Assembly: GCA_034189725.1 (NCBI GenBank)
Contig: JAXHUK010000118.1
Coordinates: 1-5,743, forward strand
Direction of reading: 5' to 3'
Source: JAXHUK01 sp034189725
GTDB lineage: Bacteria > Chloroflexota > Dehalococcoidia > SZUA-161
DNA: 5,743 nucleotides
Made by a program: the position numbers and the translations under genes. Positions 1-5,332 of this stretch are shown here, in pieces (the first letter of the stretch is position 1; every line of letters starts with the position of its first letter). Under the pieces are notes generated by a model, which had not been told where the DNA came from, did not search any database, and saw nothing but the letters and a program-made list of their open reading frames with translations.

Positions 1-1006
1 TAAAAAACAAACTGTAGCCATTGTGGGAGCTACTGGACTCGTAGGGCAGGAGTTCATAAAGGTCCTGGAACAAAGGGGTTTCCCGATGTCATCAATTCGC
101 CTGCTTGCCTCTGATAGGTCAGCCGGGAAGAAGATGTTTGTGAACTCTCAGGAGATTGAGGTGGAGGAATTGACATCTCACTCATTTGATTCGATAAATA
201 TTGCCCTGTTTTCTGCGGGGGGTGAGATAAGCGAACATTATGCCCCGATAGCTGCGAACAAGGGAGCGGTAGTCGTTGATAACAGCTCGGCGTTCAGAAT
301 GGACCCTAATGTACCCCTTGTAGTTCCCGAGGTCAATCCCGATGACATAGAGCAGCATCAGGGGATAATTGCTAATCCCAACTGTTCTACAATTCAGATG
401 GTAGTGGCGCTCAATCCGTTGCACAGGATCAATCCCATCAAGCGGATTATTGTGGATACCTATCAGGCTGTATCGGGCACAGGTGCGGCTGCTGTAGATG
501 AGTTGAGCAACCAGATCAGATTGGTCATCGAGGGGAAGAGTACAGTACCCCATGTATATCCACATCAGATAGCGTTTAATGTTCTGCCTGAGATCGACGT
601 ATTCTTCGATGATGGCTATACCAAGGAAGAGTGGAAAATGATCCGTGAGACGCGGAAGATCCTTCATGATGAAAGTATTGCTGTATCAGCAACCTGTGTG
701 CGCGTACCTGTTTTCTCCGGGCACAGTGAAGCGATCCACGTCGAGTTTAGCAACCCCATAAGCCCTGAGGAAGCAAGAAATGTGTTAATCTCTGCTCCAG
801 GTATCAGGGTTTTGGATGATACGTCTATTAGTCTCTATCCACATCCTTGGGCTGCTGCTGGCACTGACAAGGTGTTCGTTGGTCGTATTCGCCGCGATAC
901 TTCACATCCCAATGGATTGGTGATGTGGGTTGTGGCTGATAATCTACGCAAGGGGGCAGCCCTCAACGCAGTTCAGATAGCTGAACATCTGGTTGCTAAA
1001 GGATAA
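1..1006 (+). CDS. asd: Aspartate-semialdehyde dehydrogenase, 5' end cut by the window
   Basis: This enzyme makes L-aspartate 4-semialdehyde from 4-aspartyl phosphate with NADPH, in the cytoplasm. It is the branch point towards lysine/diaminopimelate, threonine and methionine. The open frame runs from the first full codon at base 2 and reads KKQTVAIVGATGLVGQEF, so the true start lies just outside the window. The GTG at 23 is internal, inside the NADP-binding GATGLVG loop. The family catalytic Cys is visible in NPNCSTIQ (Cys codon 383-385), as is the glycine-rich SGTGAAAV segment. The active-site His lies in the RVPVFSGHSEA motif (His codon 722-724). About 334 residues are present, close to the full family length of 330-340, so probably only the first one or few codons are missing. 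dapA follows 28 nt after the TAA stop, suggesting one operon. Confidence 0.97.
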   Translation, partial: KKQTVAIVGATGLVGQEFIKVLEQRGFPMSSIRLLASDRSAGKKMFVNSQEIEVEELTSHSFDSINIALFSAGGEISEHYAPIAANKGAVVVDNSSAFRMDPNVPLVVPEVNPDDIEQHQGIIANPNCSTIQMVVALNPLHRINPIKRIIVDTYQAVSGTGAAAVDELSNQIRLVIEGKSTVPHVYPHQIAFNVLPEIDVFFDDGYTKEEWKMIRETRKILHDESIAVSATCVRVPVFSGHSEAIHVEFSNPISPEEARNVLISAPGIRVLDDTSISLYPHPWAAAGTDKVFVGRIRRDTSHPNGLVMWVVADNLRKGAALNAVQIAEHLVAKG

Positions 1007-1020
1007 CTACGAACATTTGC

Positions 1021-1026
1021 AGGGAG
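1021..1026 (+). promoter_or_regulatory. Shine-Dalgarno of dapA that fixes its start
   Basis: AGGGAG sits 8 nt before the GTG at 1035. This supports GTG 1035 as the dapA start over the in-frame TTG at 993, which lies inside the end of asd and would add 14 residues (LKDNYEHLQG...) unlike the family N-terminus. Confidence 0.8.
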
Positions 1027-1034
1027 ATTGTTAC

Positions 1035-1928
1035 GTGCTAAAGCCAGGTCGTTTGCTCACCGCCATGGTAACCCCTTTCAATGAGAGGGGGGAAGTTGAC
1101 TATGAACGGGCGAAGAAGCTGGCTCTCGCTCTCCTTGATTCCGGAAGCGATGGTGTGGTAATCGTGGGCACAACAGGAGAATCTCCGACCCTTGTTCGTG
1201 CGGAGGAGATTCGATTATTCGCCGAGGTGAAATCAGCGGTAGGTGACCGTGGGGTAGTCGTAGCAGGCACAGGGAGCAATAGCACGAACGAAGCCATAGA
1301 AGCGACCCGGGAGGCAGAGCGCACCGGAGTCGATGCTTGTTTACTCGTCGTGCCGTATTACAACAAGCCCACTCAGCAGGGCTTGATAGAGCATTTTCGA
1401 GCTATTGCGGCGAGTACAAACCTGCCGTGCATTCTGTATAATGTGCCCGGTCGTACCGCTACAAACCTCTCTCCACAAACGGTCATTGAACTGAGCCATG
1501 TGGATAACATCATTGGATTGAAGGAAGCAAGCGCAGACCTGGGGCAAGCAGCCAGGATAATCGCCGGGGTTGATGAAACATTTCTGCTCTTCAGTGGAAA
1601 TGACAGCGATACTTTGCCTCTGATGTCCATAGGTGCATATGGGGTCATCAGTGTTATTTCTCACCTGGTAGGGAACCAGGTCAAGGAGATGATATCTAAA
1701 ATCGTCAGAGGGGAACTGGCAGGAGCCGCTGCTATACACCGTGACTTATTACCATTGGTCGATGCAATGTTTATAGTCGCTAATCCCATCCCGATTAAAT
1801 ATGCTCTGAACCACATTGGATTTTCTGTGGGTAACCCTCGTTTACCCCTCATGCCACCTGATGAGAAGACAGCAGCAGCTATAGATGCTGTGCTCAAGAA
1901 CTACCATATCGATCTGCCGCTCGGTTGA
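1035..1928 (+). CDS. dapA: 4-hydroxy-tetrahydrodipicolinate synthase
   Basis: A class I aldolase (TIM barrel) that condenses pyruvate with aspartate semialdehyde, the product of the preceding gene, in the first committed step to lysine and diaminopimelate. From GTG 1035 the protein has 297 residues, against about 292 in E. coli, and begins LKPGRLLTAMVTPFNERG. The signature residues are all present. Thr46-Thr47 lie in GTTGESPTL. Tyr109 is in VVPYYNKPTQQG. Tyr135 and Arg140 are in LYNVPGRTATNL. The Schiff-base Lys163 is in IIGLKEASAD. They align with E. coli Thr44/45, Tyr107, Tyr133, Arg138 and Lys161 with a constant offset of two. There is no separate promoter in the 28-nt gap after asd, so co-transcription is likely. 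No clear intrinsic terminator lies between its TGA and the end of the convergent miaB. Confidence 0.97.
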   Translation: MLKPGRLLTAMVTPFNERGEVDYERAKKLALALLDSGSDGVVIVGTTGESPTLVRAEEIRLFAEVKSAVGDRGVVVAGTGSNSTNEAIEATREAERTGVDACLLVVPYYNKPTQQGLIEHFRAIAASTNLPCILYNVPGRTATNLSPQTVIELSHVDNIIGLKEASADLGQAARIIAGVDETFLLFSGNDSDTLPLMSIGAYGVISVISHLVGNQVKEMISKIVRGELAGAAAIHRDLLPLVDAMFIVANPIPIKYALNHIGFSVGNPRLPLMPPDEKTAAAIDAVLKNYHIDLPLG

Positions 1929-1946
1929 GGCGGTTACGGTTGTATA

Positions 1947-3218
1947 TTACGTTGCTCGCCTGAGCACTCCTTGTAATGACCAGGGACTGGTCCTTGTAAC
2001 ATCGACGTAGACGATTTGCCCCAGGAGATCGGTAGCATCATCAAAGAATACCAGTTTTCCTGATCGCGTACGTCCCCACCACCGCCCTTTTTTATTACCT
2101 TCCACCAGTAGTTCCAGTGTCTGCCCTAAGAGTTGTGTATTGTTATCGGAGGCGATTGACCGTTGCAATTCCTCGACGTGTTGCAGACGCCTCTTTTTTT
2201 CAGAGGGAACTATGTTGTCCCGATACGTTATTGCTGCCAGTGTGCCGGGTCGCGGGGAGTATGCGGCGACGTGGACTGTATCGAATCTGATGTCAGAAAG
2301 GAGAGATAGTGTTCTTTGAAACTGCTCCTCTGTTTCTCCGGGGAAGCCTACGATGACATCGGTTGAGATTGCGACGCCAGGCACAATGCTACGTATCTGG
2401 TCAACAAGCTCGCAATAGTAACGCACATTGTATCCTCTACCCATTGCCTGTAGAATAGCATCATCTCCTGACTGAACAGGTAGGCTGATGGACTCACAGA
2501 CCTTGTCCAGAGAGGCTACAGCATGGATGAGTTTCAAACTCATGTCTTTAGGGTGAGAGGTAAGAAAGCGGATCCGAATGAGTCCCTGAACTGAGTTCAG
2601 CTTATTCAGCAGGTCTGCCAGGTCTGGTCTATCGGGGAGATCATGCCCGTAGGAATCAACGTTTTGTCCGAGCAAGGTAACCTCTCTCACCCCGAGTTCG
2701 GCGAGGTTTTTCGCTTGAGAAAGCACCTCGTTCATCGTACGGCTTCTCTCTCTTCCCCGACGGTAGGGGACAATGCAGTAGGAACAAAAGTTATCACAAC
2801 CTTCGATGATTGTGATGAAGGCGCTTGGTGACGGTGGGGGGGTAGCTGGACTCTCGCTGGCGCTAGCGACCCGCTCTTTAACGAGCTCCAGTATCTCGGT
2901 ACATTCTCCAGGTTTAGCGAACAGGTCGACGTGTGGAAAGCGGTGTCCTATATCAGTTATATCATCTTCAACCATACAGCCAGCCAGAACTACTAATGTG
3001 TCTGGCTTGACCCTTTTGAGTTGTTGCAACGAATTCAGTTTGGCAAGGACGCGGTTTTCCGCACTTTGCCGTACGACACAGCTATTCAACACAATGAGGT
3101 CAGCATCGGTACTATCCTGAGTAGCGCGGTAGCCCAGTTTCTCCAGATCAACCGCAAGCTGCTCGGAATACCCCTTGTTCATCTGACAGCCAATAGTCCA
3201 GATATAGTAACGAGACAT
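1947..3218 (-). CDS. miaB: tRNA-2-methylthio-N6-dimethylallyladenosine synthase (radical SAM methylthiotransferase)
   Basis: MiaB adds the 2-methylthio group to i6A37 of tRNAs that read codons starting with U, using two [4Fe-4S] clusters and S-adenosylmethionine. The 423-residue product has the family layout. The N-terminal UPF0004 domain carries Cys11 (TIGCQMN), Cys47 (NSCVVR) and Cys81 (LAGCM) for the auxiliary cluster. The radical SAM domain carries Cys141, Cys145 and Cys148 (GCDNFCSYC, a CX3CX2C motif). A C-terminal TRAM domain follows from about residue 360. GCQMN is typical of MiaB rather than RimO or MtaB. A Ser/Pro-rich linker (about 119-132) joins the first two domains. The common (D)SE after GCQMN reads YSE here. 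The ATG at 3218 has only a weak AAAAAG upstream, and I found no convincing promoter. It converges on dapA with an 18-nt gap. Confidence 0.95.
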   Translation of the reverse strand: MSRYYIWTIGCQMNKGYSEQLAVDLEKLGYRATQDSTDADLIVLNSCVVRQSAENRVLAKLNSLQQLKRVKPDTLVVLAGCMVEDDITDIGHRFPHVDLFAKPGECTEILELVKERVASASESPATPPPSPSAFITIIEGCDNFCSYCIVPYRRGRERSRTMNEVLSQAKNLAELGVREVTLLGQNVDSYGHDLPDRPDLADLLNKLNSVQGLIRIRFLTSHPKDMSLKLIHAVASLDKVCESISLPVQSGDDAILQAMGRGYNVRYYCELVDQIRSIVPGVAISTDVIVGFPGETEEQFQRTLSLLSDIRFDTVHVAAYSPRPGTLAAITYRDNIVPSEKKRRLQHVEELQRSIASDNNTQLLGQTLELLVEGNKKGRWWGRTRSGKLVFFDDATDLLGQIVYVDVTRTSPWSLQGVLRRAT

Positions 3219-3341
3219 ATGATACTTTTTGATGCTTCTGTAGTAGAGAACGCAGGTTTTACACTGCTGGTTCTAGGCACTCAGTGAGATTTACTGCAAA
3301 TTGAAATGGCTCAAAGGTGCGTGCAGATAATTGATCACTTG

Positions 3342-3366
3342 AAAAACGAAAAGCCCCTTCTGGGGC
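3342..3366 (-). terminator. Intrinsic terminator of the tRNA-Ser unit
   Basis: Read on the - strand, a 5-bp all-GC stem (GCCCC, loop AGAA, GGGGC; bases 3366-3353) is followed by TTTTCGTTTTT. It lies about 20 nt past the CCA end of the tRNA. The + strand lacks a T-tract after the hairpin, so it acts leftwards. It separates the tRNA transcript from miaB, although read-through could still feed miaB. Confidence 0.85.
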
Positions 3367-3387
3367 AAAAGATTTGGTGAAACTTGA

Positions 3388-3479
3388 TGGCGGAGGGAAT
3401 GGGATTCGAACCCATGAGAGAGGTTTCCCCCTCTAACCGCTTAGCAGGCGGCCGCACTAAACCACTATGCGATCCCTCC
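3388..3479 (-). tRNA. tRNA-Ser, anticodon GCU (reads AGC/AGU)
   Basis: A complete class II tRNA on the - strand. The acceptor stem GGAGGGA (3479-3473) pairs with TCCCTCC (3398-3392). The discriminator is G at 3391, and the 3' CCA is encoded (3390-3388). The D-stem is GCA/TGC. The anticodon stem GCCGC/GCGGT encloses the loop CTGCTAA with anticodon GCT at 3445-3443. A long variable arm (AGAGG/CCTCT) marks it as serine. The T-arm is ATGGG-TTCGAAT-CCCAT. All stems are intact. It reads codons beginning with A, so it should not be a substrate of the neighbouring MiaB, which acts on UNN-reading tRNAs. Confidence 0.97.
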
Positions 3480-3497
3480 CGAATCCTTATTATATTT

Positions 3498-3526
3498 ATT
3501 ATACCCAGAGGTATTATGCTTTTCAA
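3498..3526 (-). promoter_or_regulatory. Sigma-70-type promoter of tRNA-Ser
   Basis: On the - strand TTGAAA (3526-3521) is separated by exactly 17 nt from a perfect TATAAT (3503-3498). Transcription would start near 3491, about 12 nt before the mature 5' end of the tRNA. Five of six -35 bases and all -10 bases match consensus. Confidence 0.85.
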
Positions 3527-3801
3527 ATCCAGAATTGATTCAGTACTAATGAATCTACACGGGTACAATGCTGTATTTGGGTTCTCTTCTTGCGGTTGAG
3601 ATCGAATATTGCAAGCTGATTACAACACGTTATCCAGGTCGGAAACCTGACACGACTACACGTTCCTCTCTCATTCGACGAGAGGTACATAGCCCTTCGC
3701 ATAATCAAACTACCAATATGCGGTATCTCGAATAGAGAAGGCACATCTGACACAGCAAAGACCGCCATCCGCTACGATGGTCCAATAGCTGAGATGCTGA
3801 A
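3527..3801. other. Gene-free intergenic stretch with small hairpins
   Basis: I find no convincing gene here. The only longer open frame (- strand, 3768-3523) has no ribosome binding site, no recognisable domain, and runs into the tRNA promoter. Short inverted repeats are present: CAGGT/ACCTG (3635-3649), CCTCTC/GAGAGG (3665-3685), TCTC/GAGA (3726-3738) and CCATC/GATGG (3765-3780). None is followed by a T-tract, and I recognise no known RNA family. An unannotated small RNA is possible but unproven. Confidence 0.4.
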
Positions 3802-3807
3802 GAGAAG

Positions 3808-3834
3808 AGGGGCTTCACTCATGAGGAAGCCCCT
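3808..3834 (-). terminator. Hairpin terminator of the desulforedoxin operon
   Basis: A perfect 9-bp stem (AGGGGCTTC/GAAGCCCCT) with a 9-nt loop lies 33 nt beyond the stop of the second desulforedoxin gene. Pairing can continue outside a 3-nt bulge (3802-3807 with 3838-3843). Leftwards it is followed by the pyrimidine-rich CTTCTCTTC rather than a pure T-run, so it is a moderately canonical terminator and may also stabilise the mRNA 3' end. Confidence 0.65.
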
Positions 3835-3867
3835 GAGCTTCTTGTAATATACGTGTTGCTGGTGTGA

Positions 3868-4011
3868 CTAGTCTGAGGATGGCAGAGCTTTGGCTTCTTG
3901 TAGAGTCATTGGCTGACCGCAGCACTCAAGTGAACCATCACCTGCTTTAGTGATTAGTACCTCGCTGTTACAAACACTACAATTAAATCTCTTACCTACT
4001 GGATTCGGCAT
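3868..4011 (-). CDS. Desulforedoxin-like Fe(Cys)4 protein, 47 residues (second gene of the pair)
   Basis: A very small protein reading MPNPVGKRFNCSVC and so on, with Cys11, Cys14, Cys30 and Cys31: a CX2C followed 15 residues later by CC. That spacing is exactly that of Desulfovibrio gigas desulforedoxin (Cys9, 12, 28, 29) and of the N-terminal domain of desulfoferrodoxin, which bind one rubredoxin-like iron through four cysteines and serve in electron transfer. The CCGQPM segment after the cysteines is family-like. Compared with its upstream paralogue it matches at 18 of the first 38 positions and adds a tail TLQEAKALPSSD. AAAGGGGGC lies 9 nt before the ATG. It lies 69 nt after the first gene with no clear promoter between, so it is likely bicistronic. 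A redox or iron-storage role, or a zinc form, cannot be settled from sequence. Confidence 0.85.
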   Translation of the reverse strand: MPNPVGKRFNCSVCNSEVLITKAGDGSLECCGQPMTLQEAKALPSSD

Positions 4012-4020
4012 TTTTCTTTT

Positions 4021-4029
4021 GCCCCCTTT
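4021..4029 (-). promoter_or_regulatory. Shine-Dalgarno of the second desulforedoxin gene
   Basis: AAAGGGGGC on the - strand, 9 nt before the ATG at 4011. It matches the ideal AAAGGAGG with one G-U wobble and is identical to the site before the first desulforedoxin gene. Confidence 0.7.
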
Positions 4030-4080
4030 GGTTTCTATCTTTGGAAACGCGAAATTTTTACTGAACCGTACTTTGATTGA

Positions 4081-4197
4081 CTATTTCTTTTCCATAGGCT
4101 GACCGCAGCAACCAACTGCTCCGTTACCGGCTCGGGTGACAATCAACTCCGTGCCGCACTTCGTACACATGTACCTCTTCCCCATCTCGTTGGCCAT
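4081..4197 (-). CDS. Desulforedoxin-like Fe(Cys)4 protein, 38 residues (first gene of the pair)
   Basis: The product begins MANEMGKRYMCTKCG and carries Cys11, Cys14, Cys30 and Cys31 in the desulforedoxin pattern, ending CCGQPMEKK. Its length matches D. gigas desulforedoxin (36 residues), a homodimeric one-iron rubredoxin-type electron carrier. The frame stays open upstream to an ATG at 4338, but the start at 4197 is chosen because AAAGGGGGC stands 7 nt before it. The promoter TATAAT lies at 4239-4234, so the longer form would begin upstream of the transcription start. The extra N-terminus also resembles no domain. It is the first gene of a two-gene unit with the 47-residue paralogue. Likely partners (superoxide reductase, rubrerythrin) are not in the window. 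Confidence 0.9.
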   Translation of the reverse strand: MANEMGKRYMCTKCGTELIVTRAGNGAVGCCGQPMEKK

Positions 4198-4203
4198 ATC
4201 CGT

Positions 4204-4212
4204 GCCCCCTTT
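4204..4212 (-). promoter_or_regulatory. Shine-Dalgarno of the first desulforedoxin gene
   Basis: AAAGGGGGC on the - strand, 7 nt before the ATG at 4197. It decides the short 38-residue start over the longer in-frame one. Confidence 0.75.
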
Positions 4213-4233
4213 CAAATTGTGACTGTCAGCGTT

Positions 4234-4262
4234 ATTATAACTACACCGTTCAACCTTGTCAA
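4234..4262 (-). promoter_or_regulatory. Fully consensus sigma-70 promoter of the desulforedoxin operon
   Basis: On the - strand TTGACA (4262-4257), a 17-nt spacer and TATAAT (4239-4234) match consensus at all twelve positions. The predicted start is near 4227, leaving a leader of about 30 nt before the ATG. An 11-bp inverted repeat, GTTAT-A-ATAAC (4241-4231), covers the -10 box and could be an operator. High basal expression is expected unless a repressor acts here. Confidence 0.85.
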
Positions 4263-4328
4263 CGATGGGTAAATGTCCAATTATACCATTATTATCAAAA
4301 ATACTATGAAGTACAAACATAGTTTCGC

Positions 4329-4357
4329 TTGATTCCAACTTCCAGTACCGTTATTAT
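4329..4357 (+). promoter_or_regulatory. Candidate promoter of the MoxR/VWA operon
   Basis: TTGATT (4329-4334), a 17-nt spacer and TATTAT (4352-4357) match consensus at 4/6 and 5/6 positions. Start would be near 4364, giving a leader of about 105 nt that contains the hairpin at 4396-4418. It is the best-spaced candidate upstream of the gene, but it is unproven. Confidence 0.5.
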
Positions 4358-4395
4358 GTACTTTTAGTGTTGCTAGGTTATAGTGGATTGCTCGC

Positions 4396-4418
4396 AGTTC
4401 GCATACGCTATGCGAGCT
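4396..4418 (+). promoter_or_regulatory. Strong hairpin in the leader of the MoxR-like gene
   Basis: AGTTCGCATA and TATGCGAGCT form a 10-bp stem (one T-G wobble) around the 3-nt loop CGC, about 50 nt before the start codon. CTCGCA (4391-4396) can alternatively pair with TGCGAG (4411-4416), giving two mutually exclusive folds. TTTGTT follows shortly after, a poor T-tract, so a weak attenuator, an mRNA stabiliser or a protein-binding palindrome are all possible. Confidence 0.45.
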
Positions 4419-4469
4419 CAGTTTGTTACGTGACCCGGGCAAATGTAGTATTAGGGAGGCAGTCAGTAA

Positions 4470-5330
4470 ATGAATGGTAATAACTTTGATCAATTCAAGG
4501 GTTCATCGGATTATGTGACCTCTGAACCATTGAGAAATGCAGTAAACGTATCTATTGCCCTGGGGAGGCCGTTGCTAATCAGAGGTGAGCCGGGGACAGG
4601 TAAGACCAGGCTTGCTCATAGTATAGCCCAGGCATTGGGAAAGAGGCTTATCACGTGGAATATCAAATCGACCACGAAAGCTCAAGAGGGATTGTATGTC
4701 TATGACACCGTACAACGGCTTAATGATAGCCGATTTGGTGATAAAGACGTCTCGGATATTAAGCAATACATCAAACTTGGCAAATTGGGGCAGGCGTTCA
4801 CCGATACTGATCAGGTTGTGCTTCTCATTGATGAGGTGGACAAGGCTGATATAGAATTTCCCAATGACTTGCTTAATGAATTAGATGAAATGCGCTTTTA
4901 TATTCCGGAGACAAACGAAGTTATCGACGCCATCCATCGACCGATTACGATAATCACAAGTAATGCTGAGAAGGAGCTCCCCGATGCCTTCCTGCGGCGC
5001 TGTATATTCCATTTCATAGAATTCCCCGATCCGAGATTGATGAAAGAAATCATTCTGGTGCACTTCCCCGATATCCAAAAAAAACTGCTTGAAGAAGCCT
5101 TAAACACGTTTTACTCGCTGAGGGAGATCGACGAGTTTCGAAAAAAACCCTCTACCAGCGAGCTTATCGACTGGATTCAAGCTCTGATCGTTGGTGACAT
5201 AGCGCACGATGATGTCTTCAAACAAGTTCCTTTTCTTGGTGCTTTACTCAAGAAAGAAACCGATTTGGATCGTTTTATCAATACCTACATGGTGAGAGTT
5301 GGAGATACATACTTCATGCGTCGGCGTTAG
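4470..5330 (+). CDS. MoxR-family AAA+ ATPase (CoxD-like)
   Basis: A 286-residue ATPase made of a single AAA+ module. Walker A is GEPGTGKT (39-46) and Walker B is VVLLIDEVDKA (116-126). Sensor 1 is ITSN (162-165), and the LPDAFLRRC segment (170-178) holds the arginine-finger region. A smaller helical C-terminal part with KKPSTSELIDW follows. There is no signal peptide or membrane segment, so it is cytoplasmic. MoxR ATPases work with VWA-domain partners as chaperones that mature or activate metalloenzymes or complexes (MoxR for methanol dehydrogenase, CoxD/CoxE for CO dehydrogenase). The downstream gene is such a partner, 2 nt away. The ATG at 4470 is chosen because AGGGAGG (4453-4459) lies 10 nt before it. 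The substrate is unknown, and no client enzyme gene is in the window. Confidence 0.92.
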   Translation: MNGNNFDQFKGSSDYVTSEPLRNAVNVSIALGRPLLIRGEPGTGKTRLAHSIAQALGKRLITWNIKSTTKAQEGLYVYDTVQRLNDSRFGDKDVSDIKQYIKLGKLGQAFTDTDQVVLLIDEVDKADIEFPNDLLNELDEMRFYIPETNEVIDAIHRPITIITSNAEKELPDAFLRRCIFHFIEFPDPRLMKEIILVHFPDIQKKLLEEALNTFYSLREIDEFRKKPSTSELIDWIQALIVGDIAHDDVFKQVPFLGALLKKETDLDRFINTYMVRVGDTYFMRRR

Positions 5331-5332
5331 AT

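Noticed and set aside
182..667. A 161-residue frame on the - strand inside asd, and similar long frames opposite dapA (1341-1739, 1373-1648)
   Set aside because: They are antisense to genes with complete catalytic motifs, and show no family resemblance of their own.
1929..1946. A bidirectional terminator between convergent dapA and miaB
   Set aside because: The 18-nt gap holds no inverted repeat or T-tract that I can see. Any terminator would have to lie within the coding ends.
3384..3599. Open frames on both strands across the tRNA-Ser gene
   Set aside because: They are accidental readings of a complete, well-folded tRNA.
3630..3660. Signal recognition particle RNA (the CAGGTCGGAA stretch recalls its conserved loop)
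   Set aside because: The rest of the conserved GGAAGGAAGCAGCC-type motif and a long closing stem are absent.
3523..3768. An 81-residue frame on the - strand
   Set aside because: No ribosome binding site, no recognisable domain or composition, and its end overlaps the -35 box of the tRNA-Ser promoter.
4081..4338. An 85-residue protein extending the first desulforedoxin upstream on the - strand
   Set aside because: The extension spans the consensus promoter and its predicted start site, has no Shine-Dalgarno and no domain similarity. The 38-residue form has a good site 7 nt before its ATG.
4423..4451. Promoter-like TTGTTA, 17 nt, TAGTAT just before the MoxR-like gene
   Set aside because: Only 4/6 matches in each box, and the start would fall on or after the Shine-Dalgarno at 4453-4459, leaving the message without one.
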